64,000 bases of DNA from Syngnathus acus (GCF_901709675.1 NC_051091.1:7104967-7168966), one strand, 5' to 3'. Shown: positions 11,451 through 24,466, numbered from the stretch's first letter. Program-made: numbers and translations. The notes: a model not told the origin generated them from the sequence alone.

Positions 11451-13840
11451 AATCAGCCAATCTCTCCTTCACTTTTGTGTCTAGGTGAGAATGGTCGCCA
11501 CATATTCTTTTCACTGAGACGAGACTGAGAACAGGATGACAATGCGATCCCACGATGTCTGTCCTTGATAACTTGCACACAGAGGGCGAGAAACACTGAC
11601 CAAATGTTTCTCTGATGATCAAACTGAAAGTTGATTGTGTGTGTGTGTGTGTGTGTCCATTCTTGGCATTACTTTTTGCATTTGGGTACATTTAAAAAAA
11701 AAACCATTTCCGCAAAAGTGGAGAACACTTAATTTGAGCGGTTATGCAGTAGTGTCACGCCACCAACGCCCACTCATCACCATCGAGAAGCACATACACA
11801 CATGCGAGCGCACACATACTTGGACGGGCATGCAAACGTGAAGCAAAGTATATTTTTATTATGTGCACAAGCGGGCTTGTACAAATAACATGCCGATACA
11901 CGCACACACATTGGCTCACTAGGTGCACACACACACACATACACAAAGACACAGACAAATGAGACCTTAGTGGAATAGTTGGTGGGTTTTCTGCTATGGT
12001 CATGATTTCCTTCAGGGCTGTGAAAACACACTACATATGGAGTCCATCTCCTCTATGGCTTACTGTAGACACTAAAACACACACACAGCATCAACACGTG
12101 CACTCACAAAGAGAGTCTTTCCACTTTGACCGTGCTACTGTGACAGAAAAGCTGGCCTTCCATTTTTTTTCTGATAATGTGATCGAATTGCAATTTCTTT
12201 TTTAAACAACTGCTCCTTTCAAACATGGAGCAGCAAAATATACAATCCAGACCTCATATATGCTCACAACAAGCATTATTAGTCATTATGTTGGGGTACC
12301 CCTTGAAACTTTACAAACAGTCGCCATCATAAAGTTTTCATTGACTGTTATGTGAGCAAAATTTGCCCTGACGGTGTAACCCATGATAAATATACTCTTA
12401 TTTGCTTGTGCATATTTCATCTGTGTTTGTATTATAAGTAAGACAGATGGTTTGATAAAGTGCATTTGAGCTGGAAGCTATTGTGGCTTGTCAGAAAAAA
12501 TCAATACAAAGCATTTTGTTCTTTAGCGCAACTGTCTATTGAGTTACCGTCACTAATGTGTTATCTACTCAGGGAGAATGTTTGTGTGTGTGATTGTATT
12601 TATTCATTAACATCCTTATCACCAAGACAAAAAAAAAAAAGACATCCGGCCAGTGTCTTCTCTCTCGGTCTGCTGGGACTGTGTCTGGGTGCGGAAGTAT
12701 TGACCAGTTGCTGAGGGAGAGCGGCTATCGATTGTGACTTATCCAGCTGTTTATATTTGAACCCCGGGTTTAACCTCCATCGATTGACACGCACCTCACA
12801 GTCGGCAAGGTGTTCAACTTTGCTTTCCGCTAATGGCTCGGCATGCACGGCGGTGAACGTGTCCCTCTGTGTGTGTGCTTGAGTGAGAAATGTAGTGTAA
12901 GTGTAACCAGCGATTTCCTCACTGATCTGCCGTAGCCAAAAATAACACAATACAGACGTTTTCACAAAATACTATTTTTTCAGTGAAGGAAGATTTACAA
13001 AAGTTATTCAGGTTTCACTTCAGCTATGTATTAATGCATAGCTGACTATCACGCTTGCAGTCACACGCCAATAAATCTTGCGCTAAATTAAAGGAAATCT
13101 TAAGAAAGCACTCTTGTAGGAAAAAAATAGATGACTTAAACAGGCTGTCTACACACATAAGGGCTTCACTATATTTTTTTATGTTTACATCTAGATAATC
13201 ATAATGTAGAAACTAATGTTGCACAGTTAGCTAAAATATTGATGATATGCATTGCAACACATGAACACCATGCAACAAAATGCAGGAGTACTTTTTTTGG
13301 AATACAGTGTAACCTCAGAGGGTGCTCCACCAGCATGGACTTCCTCTTTTTTTTTTCAGTTGTCTAAACAACTTAAATAATGGAACTGCAAATACTGTTA
13401 TCTTTTTAAAGGTCAAACTGTCATCATCATGAAACTTTTACTGGCACTGGGACTGTAACATGCAACATAGCATTTTGAAATTAAGGATCTTTAACTAGCA
13501 TTGACAAAAGGTGTCAAACACACCGTCTAAATGTTTCAAGCTCTTGTTGCATGGGTGTCGAAAAGGTTAACCACTGGCAAGAATAAAAACAGCAAAATCT
13601 CTCTACCTTAACTCTGCATGTAGGAGTCGGTGGGAGACAAGTTCACATAAAGTGCACCTGAACTCCCCGTGGATGATAATGTGTGTTTCTTGAGTTGCTG
13701 ATATTTGATGATCATTTTACAAGTGACACATGATTGGTTGGAATATGCTGGAATGTTATATAGTATATCTGAATCTATATTTATGTTCAGGATTTAAAAT
13801 GTGAAAATAATCAAATGTGTGTATGCGTTTGCAAAGCCTC
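11451..13840. other. non-coding stretch with CA/GT patches
   Basis: Holds a (GT)10 tract at 11637-11656, CA-rich patches around 11795-11820, 11900-11945 and 12075-12105, an A12 run near 12630 and AT-rich filler from 12960 to 13840. No gene or RNA was recognised. The open frames here are microsatellite-driven. Confidence 0.6.
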
Positions 13841-13950
13841 GTCTGCGTTCCTCGAGCTCCTTCCCCGATTGAAGGGTTGTAATGAGTCATCAGGGAGAGC
13901 TGATGTGAATTATTAATATTCAATCATGATGCTGTTCATGTATTAACTGA
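13841..13950. promoter_or_regulatory. candidate conserved non-coding island
   Basis: Short repeat-free patch with TGTAATGAGTCATCAGG (AP-1-like TGAGTCA at about 13883-13889), TGAATTATTAATATTCAATCATGATG and ATTAACTG. Motif content suggests regulation but is not specific. Confidence 0.2.
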
Positions 13951-14505
13951 TTCTAGAGGAGGAAGGGAGGACAGTGGAGAAAGCAAAACACACCCACAGA
14001 TCTGTCGAATCGCAACAATGTGGACATACACACAGACAAAAACCCAAAAGCTTTTTTCCAAGAAACAATGTACCTTTTTGATCGAGGACAACGGCAGGCC
14101 GGCTTGTTGTCGCCATGGTGATGGTTTTGCACATAAAGTATCCCATATTTAAAAGAGGGTTTTGAACCATGGGAGATAGCCAAAACCAAATATTATATAT
14201 AAGTGGCAGAATTGGAAGTTTTAGTGGGAAAGGCAAACAAACATATTACTAAATCGATTGTGTTTGTAATTTTGGCAAACTGCAATTGCCAGCCTTTGCT
14301 CGATCTAACTCACCCTGAGTGAGTACTACAGGTATGTGCATTTATTAAACCTCGGGACAGTTTCTCGGGACAGTTTGCCCGAAAAACTGCTCTAGTGACC
14401 ACCAACTGTCACCGTATGGCAAAAGAATCTTGACAAACGGAAATGCAGAGGTATGAATTCTCAAATTATATACAGTGTAGGCTACAAAACAAACTAATGA
14501 ATAAC
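13951..14505. other. non-coding stretch, nothing recognised
   Basis: Mixed DNA. A GTCGCCATGGTGAT word at about 14109 weakly resembles an RFX half-palindrome but its right half departs from consensus. Nothing else was recognised. Confidence 0.5.
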
Positions 14506-14678
14506 TACCGTAATTTTCGGACTATAAGTCGCACCGGAGTATAAGTCGCACCAGCCATAAAATGCCCAAAAAAGTGAAAAAAAACCATATATATGTATAT
14601 AAATCGCTCCTGAGTATAAGTCGCCCCCCCACCCAAACTATGAAAAAAACCGCGACTTATAGTCCGAAAATTACGGTA
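14506..14678. mobile_element. complete MITE with 27-bp terminal inverted repeats
   Basis: The left end TACCGTAATTTTCGGACTAT and 7 further bases are matched exactly, in reverse complement, by the right end, giving arms of 27 bp including a TA at each side. If TA is the target-site duplication, the element is 14508-14676, which fits a Tc1/mariner-superfamily, non-autonomous origin. Inside, GAGTATAAGTCGC is repeated twice (near 14537 and 14611). There is no coding capacity. The family end is familiar from many teleost genomes. Intact arms suggest fairly recent insertion or arm conservation. Confidence 0.85.
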
Positions 14679-14808
14679 CTTTTAAAATCTAGTAAGAATT
14701 GTTCAAAATTAAAAAAAGAATGAATGGTTATAAAAATGGCTAGAAATATCTTTATTTTTGAAAATGAAGATTTTAGTATTGACACAAACTCGTTGCACAA
14801 TTTGTCTT
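14679..14808. other. AT-rich spacer
   Basis: AT-rich DNA between two transposon relics. Nothing else was recognised. Confidence 0.5.
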
Positions 14809-14873
14809 CGCGGGCCGAATGTAATTACACTGCGGGCCAGTTTCGGCCCGCGGGCCAGAGTTTAACACCCCTG
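14809..14873. mobile_element. DNA-transposon end fragment ('cgggccagagttt')
   Basis: The words CGCGGGCCGAATG, GCGGGCCAGTTTCGGCCCGC and GGGCCAGAGTTTAACACCCCTG form a terminal segment recognisable from widespread vertebrate DNA-transposon relics (hAT-like, from memory). GGCCCGCGGGCC is self-complementary. No second end was found. It lies 130 bp from the MITE, so the area is an insertion hotspot or a nested remnant. Confidence 0.5.
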
Positions 14874-16261
14874 CCGTAGCTCATTCAGAGGCTAATAGAT
14901 CAGCTTCCAGATCCGTTTGCAAGTGAACTCAATTCAATCCCATTTATGCACGCGCAAATTTAAATAAGTCCCCGTATAGGTTGTTTGTGAAGAATGTGTA
15001 AATGTAAAAGAATTTCTGCGAGTGAGTTAGTGTGTGAGACAGGCCAGAGTAGAAATGGTAAAATGCTGTATTCAGGTCAGATTAAATGAAGGTTTTGTTC
15101 ATTTTGCTCCAGATGTTGGGTCTATGTGTTTTATTTTTACATTCTTGGCCTGTGGCCTGTATATATATTGGATTGGGCAGGGAGTATATAATATCAGTGG
15201 AAAATGCTGCGGTCTGGTACCTTTTAAATAACATTTCCTCCTTTTTCTGCTGCTGTCCTGTTTTTCTTTCCATTTTGTCTTTTATTCGGAAGGTGGTGAT
15301 GTTTAGAAAAGCGCTCAAATGAGGCTGCCTGTGCGGCTGCGGGGGAATCACTGGAGACCCCCTAAACACACACACAAAAAACATACACATAAGGCAAAAT
15401 TGAAGGAATGGGTGAAGAGGAAGGAGGTCTTAAATGATGAGGGTCAGTCGGGCAAATGCTATACTTCTCAGGGTGGGCCAGCCTGGACTGTGAAGGATGT
15501 ACTTGTACTAATATTTAGCTCACTCCCCTTGCTCCAGTGCAAGGAATTATACCAAGGGTGCTTAGGGACCCACATTTTGGATTTTACTTTCCTCATTTTC
15601 TGATTTATTTCAGGACAAATGTGGGCCGAAGTGGAGCTAAAATCTGCACCCTCTAAATTAATGGCGTTGTAAAACTGGACAGACTCGTGGGAAATATAAC
15701 CATAGGGCTTGAAATGCTTGTCTGTGTGGGTCTCGCTGTGGTGGCCCCCACTTCTGTTTGGAATGGCGTCACATCCACCGTCATGGTGGGCCCTGCCATC
15801 ACCTGTAGTCAATACTGGATGTGAATGTTTATGTGAAAGTGTATCTTCAAAATTCTACCATGCACACAAAAAAATCCCTAAAAATGATTGTATAATTTTG
15901 AGGGTGTAAATTATCTCATCACCTTGACCATTTTCTCTATTCCTAATCATACCGACATCTAAAAACACTTGAAGACCGGCCTCTTCTTGAGAAAAGACTC
16001 CCAACTGTCACAATGAGAAAGTTGCTGCTGCACTCAGAGCAACTCAGTGGTGGGGTCAAAGGTCAGTGGGGTGGGTGTGGAGTAGTACGGGGTGTGCACT
16101 GAGGGATGAGGGACCAAGAGAGGAGCAGCATCTGGATCCAGAAATGTTTCCCAGCTAAGTTACATTTGTTTAGTCTGAAAGACAAAAGTGTGAAGGCGGG
16201 GAGGGGCCTAAAACTGAGAGGCAAGTAAAAAGGGAAGTGGAGGCAGTCAGGTGTGAATGAA
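14874..16261. other. non-coding stretch, nothing convincing
   Basis: Mixed DNA with no recognised gene. A patch at 15040-15240 is AT-rich with TATATATATTGG and TATATAATATC. The open frames of 65-114 codons here have no recognisable domain. Confidence 0.5.
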
Positions 16262-16440
16262 TTGTTGAAAGTATGCGGACACCTGGTTGTTATACAAACA
16301 GGAAGCGAAAATATGGAGGTGGTCACCCCAGAAGAACATTTGTAAAGTCACTGATTCACAATCTCTGTTGGAATTCGTGTCAAAGGTGTTTGATGGGGTT
16401 GAGGTCAGGGCTGTCAAGTTTTGCCGTACCAAACTCATCT
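16262..16440 (-). pseudogene. Tc1-like transposase C-terminal fossil
   Basis: On the minus strand a broken frame gives DEFG, then SPDLNPIKHL (coded by the complement of about 16384-16412), then HEFQQRL and DFTNVLL. This is the conserved C-terminal DDE-region signature of Tc1-family transposases (SPDLNPIEHLW-type). In-frame stops interrupt it after HL and after QRL. The tryptophan-containing residues just before SPDLN are missing. The plus-strand end AGTATGCGGACACCTGG (16270-16286) resembles the outer end of the same teleost Tc1-like family. Only about 180 bp remain, so it is inactive. Confidence 0.65.
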
Positions 16441-19208
16441 TGGATGCAGAATGCAGAAGTCGTATAATGTGGACTTCAAACACGATAGTTTTAGTGGTGC
16501 TTAGGTAGCTGTTCGTGTGTTTGTATGTTTGTTATGCATCTAACAACCTTCACCTCACCCCTCCTCCATCTCACCAGTTTTCAGATGGTGGAGAGGTCAG
16601 CCTCCTCTTGACCTCTGCGTTCCACAGCCCGCCACTACATTAAGACCACACACACACACGCGCACACACAAATATCACCCTGTGAGGAACTCAGACAATC
16701 AAGTTAAAACGTTGGGGCATCCCAAAGGCAACAATTATTTATTTGGGAAGTCAACCAAAAAAATCCTCTTGAACTCATTTTGGCTATTGTGAACTTTGAA
16801 AAAGCAGCTTAAGCAGATTTGCTCATGCATTCTCATCTATAATGAGACCGTGGCCAACATGATAGAATTTTTAAGTGGCGGTTCTTCGGCCATTACACAA
16901 AATGAAATCAGCATAAGGCGATGACATCAGGCATATTCTTTCCCAAATGAAGTTACAGATTGCGTCACAATTTTGTCGCACATTTCTACTGACACAAGCC
17001 AAAACGCTTCTTTTTTTTTTTTTTTTGCCCTCACCACAACAAACACAGAAGACAGAATTTTGGAAAAGCTGAATTTTTAAGACAAAATAAATACTGTGCG
17101 AGTTAGTTGAGTGTGGAGAAATGCCAAAACATCAAAATAGAAAAATACATGAATGTATGTGCAGCTTTTTAGTGTGTTCCAAAAGTCTTTCATGGTAGAC
17201 TACACAAACAGCACTTTGTTCCGCTGGAATTTGGTTGTCTGACCCCAACACATACACTCGACATTATATACAGGGGTATGTACAGTAAGACAGACCACCA
17301 TAAAGGCTTTTTTAGTGTGTGAGCATGTGTGCTCTCTATACACTTCAGTCGGCCATGTGTGTGAGCAAATGGGATTTCGTGTGGAGGCTGTTGACAATTT
17401 ATCAGTAATTGTAAGTGGAGACCTACTGAACCGAGTAAAGTGAGTTTTTTTGTGTTTTTTAGACGTCAATCTTTATGGTTTCAAGACCTCCGACCTTTCG
17501 TCTTGTCTGTGACCTAATCAAAGGGAGAGGAGAAAACAAGCGTCCTTCAGTCATTCATCACTCCATCTTTGTCCCCTGTAAGAGCACCCCGTCTGTCGTA
17601 AGGCGAAATCAATGTGGATAGGGGGACACAAAGACCGCAGGAAAACACGCACGCATGCACGCACGCACGCACACACACACAGCACTAATGAAGTAGAAAG
17701 AGAAAGGGAACTACTTTATGAGCACTGTGAAATTGCAGCCATTTATTTGGGTCCAAAGTTCTTGACCTTGAGATGAAAGACATGAAAGGATGTGAAAACT
17801 TAAAAATGAAAGTTAAACTCATTCTTCATCTTTGAGTATACAAAAAACCTTATACAGTATTATAGGACTATTTATGTCATGGTTTTAGTCACGTCAGTAT
17901 TACTAAAGTAAAAGGCATGTGAAACTTAAGGCAGATGAAAAAGTGAATGCGCCAATCAGGAAGTGTTACGCGCTTAAGTTGAGAGTTTGGTGGATTTAAC
18001 AAAGAGTAGTTTGCGCCGTTGTGGGCATAAACACAGGCAACTTCATTAGATGCCGATTAGTGGCACCTCTATTTCCCTTTGAATTCGGCACAGACCGCTC
18101 ATCCTTGACATGCCTGCAGCACGTCAAAGTACGTTTATAAGGAACGGTAAGAAGGCTTCCCAGTCGGATGACAAATTGTTGCCTAGGAAGATCATACATT
18201 TGTGAAGTGACCACTTGGAGACCACCTTACACCCCGATTAGTCATCTCCGTGTGAGACACTTGCCGGCTTGGGTAAAGTTGTGTATTTATGTGTGTGTTT
18301 TAAGTAATCCAGTAGTATGTATGCCTCGTCAGCAAACGCTACTAAAACCTAAAGGGCCTTCCAGATACGAGCATCGGTTTTAAGAGACACATTTTCCACT
18401 GCATTCTTACAAACGAAACACAACACTAAAGTCTCTCCCATACACGCACACATGCATACACGCAAAATAGCCCCCGCATACACACTCAACAAGCATTTTT
18501 GTGTGTGGGCAGCTAACAGAATAGTTGAAACAGGATTCCGCGTCCTCCGGGGAAATGAACGCATCGTCATTTAGCATCAGAAAGGCTGTATCCACTTTTT
18601 CATCTGTGTGATGAACTCAGGAATGGCCTCAAGGTGATGACGGAGTGAAGATGATAGGCAGTAGGGAGTTGCGGACTGCTCCAGGTGGCAAAACGGTTTT
18701 CTTCTCAATCTACGATATCTGTGAAATCCTTCCATTCACTGCCAAGTGCTGAGTTTGGAGGGTACGACCTTGTCGCTTGCGATTTTGTTTTGTTTGGTAA
18801 CCCAATAGACACTTCTTTTTTTTTGCACACAAAAAACAGGCAGAGGAATGAAACTTTCTCCTGGAGTTTTCACAGCACAAACCAAACAAACATAAAACAA
18901 GCCGAACGCAAAAGATAGAAGGTTGTACGGAGGAGGAGAGAAAAGAGGGAAGTTATTTTCTCAGGTTTTTGAGGCTGTGCCGCGTGTACTTCTGACAGGT
19001 GGGAGGGGAGATGAAGCGTGCATTGTGTGCACTTACTAATTGGCATTGTTAGCGGGGACCATTCGCTGTGAATTGTGGAGATAGTATTGGTGAGGTTTCT
19101 GCACACTGAGTGGTACAGATAGGCAGAAAATGTGCGTCACAGGCAAAGGCTGCTTATGCTAAAGCTACATTAGGTCTGATAAACTTGTAGGTCTTTAATG
19201 GGCTCAGC
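16441..19208. other. non-coding stretch with CA/GT patches
   Basis: Holds a CA patch at 16649-16670, a T14-15 run near 17010-17026, an alternating (CGCA)n(CA)n tract at about 17643-17680, and CA-rich patches at 18440-18485. An acceptor-like pyrimidine tract was not paired with an open exon anywhere. Nothing was recognised as a gene or RNA. Confidence 0.6.
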
Positions 19209-19241
19209 GGGAGGAGGGAGGCGAGGGGAGGGGGGGGGGGG
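19209..19241 (+). repeat. G-rich tract with quadruplex potential
   Basis: GGGAGGAGGGAGG, then CGAGGGGAGG and a run of about 12 G. Four or more G-tracts lie within 33 bp, which fits the G-quadruplex pattern on the plus strand. Confidence 0.6.
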
Positions 19242-19371
19242 TAAAAAAATGTCTAAAGTAGAGCGCAATAGTCGGCTTCAGGCTAGTCTCTAAATACTCT
19301 GAATAAAAACGCGATGGGGCTCTTGAAGCCAGGTGACACACGCAGAAGATAATGGGCCATTGTGTTAGTGC

Positions 19372-19396
19372 GTGTGTGTGTGTGTGTGTGTGTGTT
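19372..19396. repeat. (GT)n microsatellite
   Basis: Twelve uninterrupted GT units. CA-rich patches follow at 19484-19512. Confidence 0.95.
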
Positions 19397-20470
19397 TCAG
19401 ACTCGTGTGCATTGGGGTGTCGGGTAACACACAAGGTGTGTGTTACAAGCCACTGGCCACATGAATACAGCACTGGATACATTTACACACACACACTTGC
19501 ACACGCACACACTGGGCTATTCTTTATTTTTTTCACAACGCTGTATAGTTCGTGGTATTCATCTTGGAATAATGTAAGAGCACACACCCTACAACAAATC
19601 AGCAAGGTTTTGTAGGTGTTGTCACTTGGTTTGTATCTGTGCCTCCTCCAATCCCACTCACACTTTATTTCAATTGACCAACTTCAGTGTCCCTCATCAA
19701 AGAAAAAGGAGCCTTGACTCGGTATTGCTCCAAGTCTCTATACAGTACACGAAATGACAGTATACACACAGATGACCTCACTTTCAGTGTCCTGAATGGT
19801 AAAGAAAAAATAAAGAAGTGAAGAGACCTCTTCAAGATTCTTGAAAATCTTCTCACACAAAAAATGACCTCAGAAAGCTTTTGAAAGGTAGAATGAAAAC
19901 AAAAAGTGTAATTTGTTCATCTCATATGCATTACATTCAAGTATTGTATCAAAATTGTCTTTCTTTCTTTCTTTCACAATTTTAGGCATGATTTTACCAT
20001 ATTTTTGTGAGCCAGAATAGCCAGAATTCCAATAACAATACAATGCAATATAATACTTTTCCAAACAGCTCTTGATGTATGAAAGGGCGTTACAAAAACG
20101 TATGACAATACATCAGAAAATATCACATAAAACCCAACTAATAGCTTAACTCCGTCCGAATGATGTAAAAAAATTTGTAACTGTGCCGAAAATTGAAACG
20201 TTCCAAAAGTCTAACCAGAGTCATCAACCCAAATAGAACAACAAAAGATAAATTGCGACAACACAGCCCAACACAATACAACTCACCACATAAATACTGA
20301 TTAACCAAAGAGGAAGTAGATTGGAATGAAAACAGAAGTAATTCACATTCAGAATTTCCTGTGGTTCCATTTGCGATTTCAACTCTAATCATCACAAACC
20401 GAAATGACTACAATGCCCCATTCACACTAAACCTGACTCTCTTAATCACATTGTTTGTGTTTGAAATTAA
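19397..20470. other. non-coding AT-rich stretch
   Basis: AT-rich filler with a (TTTC)n patch near 19960-19976. No gene, RNA or transposon was recognised. Confidence 0.55.
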
Positions 20471-21760
20471 AAGAGTGTTATGTTAAGATTTGATGGGCTT
20501 GGCGCACGCCGGCAATGTAAGCAATTTAATTCCCATTTGATTGCGCAGTCAAGATGGCCTGAAGCGAAGCAACTTCCTCTCTCTCTACTGTATGTTGTTT
20601 GTATGGAATTACAGTTGCTTCTAATGAGCCTCATTATTCCTTACTTCAGTGCATTACAAATCCCTTAAGATAACATATTGTTGGACTGCATTATCCTTAC
20701 AGACCACAACAAAGTAGCATTTCGTTCCGCTGCCAAGAGTCATAATCCTCCGACCAGCGCGGCCCTCACAGCGAATCAAACACATGATGTGGAAACAGAT
20801 GGCAAACGTAAGATGATGGCGGCGTAATGACGCGTTTGTAAATAATCTCTCAGTCGCAGCGGTAAATAGCAGTTTATTTAACAAGCATCACATCATAGCA
20901 GCACTTTCACCCTCTGCTGTCGCTGTGTTTCTTCCTCCCCTTTTATCCCTCTTGCGCTCCCTCCTTTCCGCTCGCTCTCGTGTCGGGCTCCGCGCTTACA
21001 GCGGAGAGCATTAATAATAATAGCAATGATAAACATAGAGCGGAGATAACCACGGCAGTGTGTGTATAAGAGGCCCTCACACTCGGCCGGCTTACAGCGC
21101 TTAGCCCCCATTAAAGACGGGATGCTGTGGCGGGAAAATAAAAAGCTGTTATTTTGCATGATATTAACCACATGAAAGCGTACGAGGACAGTTAAAGTGG
21201 CTGCAGACGGGAGGGGGGGTGATGGCGGAATAAAATAAATAACGGTTGGCGGACTTATCGGGCGTAGCACCGTCAGACGTGCGTGCGCGTGTGTGTGTTA
21301 TCGTGCGCAACACTGTCAGGCAGCCTATTGTTTGGGAAGTGATAAAAGGCAATTTTCAGAGTCCCTTGTAGAATTGCATGCATGGCTTAATTTGAGGGCC
21401 ATTTTCCATAACAATGTTGACAGTTTATACCGTACATCTCTTCTGTATAACGTCTCCCCGTCTTCGTCTGCATTCCCTTGTTTCCCTCGCTCATCCGTCC
21501 TGTATGCGTCTTTTCACTTTGTACTAACCTGCATTCATGTCTGTGTTTATTAGCATGTCAGCCCCGTGTTTGCCGTATTCCCTTTGAGGAGGCAACAATA
21601 GCTGATAGACTAATACCTGTCAGTAACGGCACGCGGTTCCCCGCGTGGCAGATTGGAATATTTTTCCCTTCTGCCCCGTCCTAATCTCGTAGTGACACGG
21701 AGCATTGCGAGCTGCGCTCCGCTGCCATCAGAAGAGAGCGTGTCCTCTCATCATCGTGAG
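20471..21760. promoter_or_regulatory. candidate cluster of conserved non-coding elements
   Basis: Three repeat-poor sub-blocks stand out. At 20490-20600: GCAATTTAATTCCCATTTGATTG. At 20690-21240: CATTAATAATAATAGCAATG, CGGCGTAATGACGCG, AAGCTGTTATTTTGCATGATATTAACC. At 21550-21720: TTTGAGGAGGCAACAATAGC, GATAGACTAATACCTG, CAGATTGGAATA. CpG dinucleotides are frequent for a non-coding fish region, and ATTA, SOX-like (ACAATAG) and GATA cores recur. No open frame is convincing. The target gene is unknown. Confidence 0.35.
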
Positions 21761-22960
21761 TGAGGGCCTATTAGAGGAGCCGAGGATGATGGGAGCCAGG
21801 GAAGAGCGAGGAGAAAATAAGGGAAGAGATCGCAGGTTCAGGGCAGGATAATTGACACGGATGCTCCGATTGCCTGTGGAGGAGGTTTTTTTTCCCCCTC
21901 TCCGAGGCCTTTAGTGCAAGAGCAAACAAGACTGTGCACAAATACGCACGCAGACACACTCACAAACACATGTACAGCGCATTCATGATGTTTTCAAATA
22001 ACCCTACCCGTCATTTGCTCGTCTCTGCTAAGCGTTCTCAAAATGAAACTGATAGCGGGTATCCATATTGTGAGTGCATTGCAGACGAGTCACAGAACAG
22101 AAAACAAAGGAGGGAGAAGACAACCGTGACAAAAATCGGGACTGCAATTGTGTTTTTTGAGAGACAAAGTATGACCTTCTCTGGCCGGCATTTAAACTGT
22201 GCTAGACTCAATCCTGCCAAGCACAGTTCCGAACATTGTCGCGATTCAAATTTTAAGATCCGAGCATGTTTATGCACTGTCATGATGGCCTGTTTACTTT
22301 TCTTTACAGCAGGGTGAGATAGGATGGTCATGTGACATTGCAGGTGAACGAGACCGTGATTGCCGTGGATGCCCGATGAGATTATTATAACAATATAAAA
22401 AAAACAATGTTTGCAGGATATGCACAATCTGTCAATACTTTGATATTCGAATATGAAATTTGAGCGGCAACATTTCAGAACCAATCTCATTAGCCTGAGG
22501 AGATTTATTCTAAATATGAAATAAATTAGAAATAAAATTAATTCCAAATGTGATGCTTTACACATCTACAAATGTTATCAATGATTAAAATCAAAAAGGT
22601 GAATGAGGACGATGTTCTCTTTGAGTAGCTATTACTCAAAACAGGCCAGAAGCATTTTGCATTTTTCCACTTTACTTTACTTCATGGGACAAAGCCGTAA
22701 TGACACTACAGGAGGCCGCTGCCATTCGTCTTTCAACCCTCAAACTGGAATTGCAACAGCGTCGCCTCTAGGCAAAGCTAAAGCTAAGGTGCTATCTGCT
22801 TACTATAATCTATATTTAAAAGAAGAGGAGAAAAGACTCGTGGCTATTCTATTCCTTAAACCTGTTATCATTTTTCAAAGCTGAGCCGTCTCTTGCTTTC
22901 TTCCCCGCTTCAAGGCTGTTTTATTGTATCGCAAGCAGGAAGTGTTCTTATTGTAAAGTT
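21761..22960. other. non-coding stretch, long minus frame rejected
   Basis: Contains a 175-codon minus-strand open frame (22038-22565) whose translation is hydrophobic, cysteine-rich and shows no family signature. Base composition is AT-rich across it, so it is treated as chance. A short CA-rich patch lies at 21945-21975. Confidence 0.5.
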
Positions 22961-23500
22961 TTTTATTTTTTTATCCTCATATTTTATTGTCTGGGGAGAC
23001 ATCCTTAGTCTGGTGGTCTCGTGAACAAAGCCAATGAGGGTGGGGTTGATAATGATGCTTTAATGGGCCACTATCTGCCCTTGATGGGACTTCAATACCA
23101 AGTGAAAATGTAACAAACTATACTTGGAATGTTGCAGACGGGAGAATAAAGGAAAAGAACCTAAGGACGACTTTAAAATCCGACATCATAGATACTTCGT
23201 CCTCTTTTGGAGGACTCGCAGGATAAATAATATTTGCCCGAGCACTCCTCTCTCTCACCTTCCTCCCCGTTACAAATGGCCGCACGTAGGAAATGAGAGG
23301 ATTGTTATTTCAAACTTAATAATGTTACACGACTCCATTAAGAAAACGCCGCTCTATCAAACTCCCACAATCTCCAGAGATAATTTAATCACCAAATGCC
23401 AAACTGCCACGCCACATTTAGGTGTAATTTTCATCCATGCAAAGGTAATTTGTTTCGGTATTATGAATTAATTAAAGCCTAACAAAGATGGAGGAGGCTG
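22961..23500. promoter_or_regulatory. candidate conserved non-coding island
   Basis: A repeat-free block. 22985-23110 has TATTGTCTGGGGAGACATCC and TTGATAATGATGCTTTAATGG. 23280-23500 has GAGGATTGTTATTTC, TAATTTAATCACC, TTTCGGTATTATGAATTAAT and TTAAAGCCTAACAAAGATGG. ATTA cores and SOX/TCF-like (AACAAAG) words cluster here. Confidence 0.35.
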
Positions 23501-24440
23501 TAGAATGTCTAATCAACAGCCCCTTGAAGACTGATTGATTCTCGCTCCTCCACACTGCGGCCTATCATGCTTTGTCCTCCACATCTCATCTCTAAATTGA
23601 TTCCCCCTTTACGTGGTGGCTCCGCTTGCCTCTTCAGATCGTCCACTGTTTGTGCCAGCGGGTTGATCTGGACCTTAAAGAAGTCAGTCTGATGGTTGGT
23701 CTCTGCAGACGCCACTTCTGTCTTTTGACTTAACTACGTAGCATTTAAAAAGCTCCATCTGTTGTTACTGTAACTTATTTAACTTTTGGGGATGATTTGT
23801 CATTAGCCATGCAGAGAACTTGGTTCATTTTGAATGATTTACTGTATCAGGATGGCTGGAGAGCCAATGTGAAGTGTTTCCACATCATTTGCAATCACAG
23901 AAACATGCAGGGGTATCCAAACTTTTTCATTTTAGGCGCACAAAAATGGAAGAATGCACGGCTGTGTTGAAATGTGTTTACGTTAAATTTATTTTTATTT
24001 TTTTTATAATATACACTATCTTTTATATTGGAATTTTTTTGGAGCTGCCAAAATTTACACACAGAGACTTTGAACTTAAGCAAGGATCCAATCTATTTTG
24101 AAGGAAATCCCAACCAAACTGTTTTTTTTTTTTTGCAGTTTAGTTCAGGTGGAAACATATTTCATTTTAATGCTCTCATAGTCCAAATCTTGAGTTCCAT
24201 TTTCTTTGAACTTTCAGAGATTAATTTAAAGCCGACATAAGACACAGTGAGATTAATTTAAAGGTCAATAGAAAATCTTGTTTTGATTCTTATCGGTACC
24301 TTTTTCATCTGTACATTTTTAACGTGACACTTCAACTGAAGTAGCTTTGACTTCTTGGACCAAAAACCTCATTTACTAGCATCAGTCAATGTGTAGGATT
24401 CTATTCACTATAAATCAATGAATTTACAGAGACGACTTTC
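23501..24440. other. non-coding AT-rich stretch
   Basis: AT-rich DNA with T runs near 23996-24005 and 24121-24135. Nothing recognised. Confidence 0.55.
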
Positions 24441-24466
24441 TATATATATATACGTATATATATATA
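24441..24466. repeat. perfect 26-bp AT palindrome centred on ACGT
   Basis: Thirteen-base arms of (TA)n on each side of TACGTA. The sequence can extrude a cruciform. It arises naturally from a TA microsatellite with one substitution. Confidence 0.9.

Noticed and set aside
14106-14122. Possible second RFX site (GTCGCCATGGTGAT)
   Set aside because: The right half-site departs from the RFX consensus at key positions.
22038-22565. 175-codon minus-strand open frame with hydrophobic segments
   Set aside because: AT-rich composition gives a spurious membrane-like translation. No motif, promoter or splice support.
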